Below the pieces are notes generated by a model. The model was given only the letters and a program-made list of their open reading frames with translations. It did not search any database and was not told the DNA's origin. A stretch of 6,750 nucleotides of DNA, from positions 1-6,750 of the forward strand of contig ONVJ01000070.1 of the NCBI GenBank assembly GCA_900321265.1, written 5' to 3'. Of this stretch, positions 5,651-6,750 are shown in pieces. This DNA is from an uncultured Eubacteriales bacterium. GTDB lineage: Bacteria; Bacillota; Clostridia; Oscillospirales; CAG-272. Position numbers and translations under genes: made by a program. Positions within the stretch are counted from its first letter, which is position 1, and the number at the start of each line of letters is the position of its first letter.

Positions 5651-6658
5651 TCAGTGGCGGCTCATTACGGCCGCTCTTTCCTTCGTTATCTCCCGCGACA
5701 GCGGCTCGCCTCTGTCGATGAAGCCCGCGGCCTCGGTGATCAGCTCGTGGGTGATATAGCTGCGCAGATCGACCGTCGGTCCCGCCATGTGCGGCATCAT
5801 GATGACGTTCGGCAGGTGGTAGAGGCGGCAGTCCGGCTCGGGCGGCTCCTTCCGGTAGACGTCGAGCACCGCTTTGAACCTGCCGCTCTCAAGGGCGTCC
5901 TCGAGGGCGTCCTGATCGAGGATCTCGCCTCTGGAGGTGTTCACGAAGAGCGCCCCGGGTCTGATCAGATCGAAGAGCTCCTTCCCTATCATATGCCTCG
6001 TAGCGTCGAAGAGGGGGGTGTGGACGGTGATGATGTCGCAGGATGAGAAGATATCCGCAAGTCCGGCCTGCAGAAGGCCGTATTTTATTACGTCCTCCTC
6101 GGGCAGCGGCTTTATGTCGTATACCTTTATCTTCACCCTGAAGGGCTGTAGCATCCTGACCAGATGCCTGGCGATCGTCCCGTAGCTTATCACGCCTACC
6201 GTCTTTCCGAGGAGCGAAAATGACATGTCGCCGGTGTTCTTCCAGACTCCTTCCTTCTTCAGCCTTTCGCTGTAGAAGGGTATGTCGCGCAGGGCGCTCA
6301 GCATATAACCGACCGTCCCCTCGGCCACCGATTCGGCAAAGAAGTAGTTCCCGGAGATAACCCTGATCCCGCGGTCCCAGACCTCCGGGGCGTCGTAGGG
6401 CACGACCGTCCCGCAGAGGTGGACATGGAGTTTAAGACAGGGTGCGGCGTCGATTATCGCGGCGTCAAGCTTCGGCGAGCCCCAGCCGGTCACGTAGACC
6501 TCAGAGTCGCCGATCTCGCCGATAACGTCCTCAGTCCTGCATTTCGACGTCCCGCCGAAGAAGACCGCGCGTCCCGCGTCCTTTGCGAGCTTTATGTTTT
6601 CCGGCGTGAAGAAGGTCCCGCGGACGTATCCGTCGGGCAGCGCGATATAGCTCCTCAT
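5651..6658 (-). CDS. D-isomer-specific 2-hydroxyacid dehydrogenase family protein
   Basis: Cytoplasmic enzyme expected to interconvert a 2-hydroxyacid and a 2-keto acid with NAD(P)H. Its 335 residues match the usual family length. The catalytic trio is complete: R243 in NTSRGEILDQDAL, E271 in DVYRKEPPEPD and H290 in MMPHMAG. The helix motif AESVAEGTVGYML (108-120) and VHTP (212-215) are also typical. D181 at the end of the second Rossmann strand (KVYD) favours NAD over NADP. The nucleotide-binding glycine motif is altered: GVISYGTIA (155-163) gives S158-x-G160-x-x-A163 in place of GxGxxG. The substrate cannot be named; phosphoglycerate dehydrogenase, glyoxylate or hydroxypyruvate reductase and other sugar-acid enzymes share this build. 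The ATG overlaps the TGA of the upstream gene as ATGA and no ribosome binding site precedes it, which points to translational coupling in a leftward operon. Confidence 0.9.
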   Translation of the reverse strand: MRSYIALPDGYVRGTFFTPENIKLAKDAGRAVFFGGTSKCRTEDVIGEIGDSEVYVTGWGSPKLDAAIIDAAPCLKLHVHLCGTVVPYDAPEVWDRGIRVISGNYFFAESVAEGTVGYMLSALRDIPFYSERLKKEGVWKNTGDMSFSLLGKTVGVISYGTIARHLVRMLQPFRVKIKVYDIKPLPEEDVIKYGLLQAGLADIFSSCDIITVHTPLFDATRHMIGKELFDLIRPGALFVNTSRGEILDQDALEDALESGRFKAVLDVYRKEPPEPDCRLYHLPNVIMMPHMAGPTVDLRSYITHELITEAAGFIDRGEPLSREITKERAAVMSRH

Positions 6659-6750
6659 GACATTGCGAGAAGCCGGCGCCCGAGGGCGGCGGTGTAGGCG
6701 AGCCAGATGTCCCTGTCGGCGGCGGGGATACGCTTCGAGCCGGCCTCGTA
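6655..6750 (-). CDS. C-terminal end of an unidentified protein (partial, runs off the right edge)
   Basis: An open frame entering from the right edge, too short to be recognised: the last 31 residues read YEAGSKRIPAADRDIWLAY (first 19) and end TAALGRRLLAMS. It stops in the ATGA overlap with the dehydrogenase start, the typical junction of co-translated operon genes, which supports it as real. Alternating charged and hydrophobic residues suggest a final helix. I cannot name a family from this fragment. It probably acts in the same pathway as the dehydrogenase (inference). Confidence 0.6.
   Translation of the reverse strand, partial: YEAGSKRIPAADRDIWLAYTAALGRRLLAMS

Overview
The window looks like chromosomal DNA from an uncultured, gut-type Clostridia bacterium (Bacillota). 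This is inferred from three things: GC-rich coding sequence against very AT-rich intergenic promoters with sigma-A consensus boxes, strong GGAGG-type ribosome binding sites, and a lipoprotein-type solute-binding protein next to sugar-acid-like oxidoreductases. No rRNA, tRNA, CRISPR array, transposase or phage gene is visible.

Layout, left to right. Positions 1-235 carry no recognisable gene but hold three strong stem-loops (intrinsic terminators) and a short tandem repeat. Next comes a leftward two-gene unit: an MFS-type membrane transporter (933-2255) and, overlapping its stop by 8 nt, an RluA-family RNA pseudouridine synthase (236-940). A divergent control region (2256-2504) has a near-perfect sigma-A promoter facing right and a leader of about 150 nt with an attenuator-like hairpin. 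It drives a Gfo/Idh/MocA-family oxidoreductase (2505-3683) whose cofactor and catalytic motifs are atypical. A second sigma-A promoter then drives an extracellular solute-binding lipoprotein (3781-5244), which ends at a long palindromic terminator (5261-5305). From the right edge a leftward operon converges on that terminator: the C-terminal end of an unidentified protein (6655-6750), a D-2-hydroxyacid dehydrogenase (5651-6658) joined to it by an ATGA overlap, and a small two-segment membrane protein (5308-5631).

Working together (inference): the solute-binding lipoprotein, MFS transporter, Gfo/Idh/MocA oxidoreductase and hydroxyacid dehydrogenase fit a neighbourhood for uptake and oxidation or reduction of a sugar or sugar-derived acid. 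No ABC permease, glycoside hydrolase or regulator gene lies inside the window to name the substrate. The pseudouridine synthase is a housekeeping RNA-modification gene coupled to the transporter. No clear new defence or mobile system was found. The points most worth a second look are the attenuator-like leader at 2354-2504, the degenerate active-site motifs of the Gfo/Idh/MocA protein, and the altered glycine motif of the dehydrogenase.
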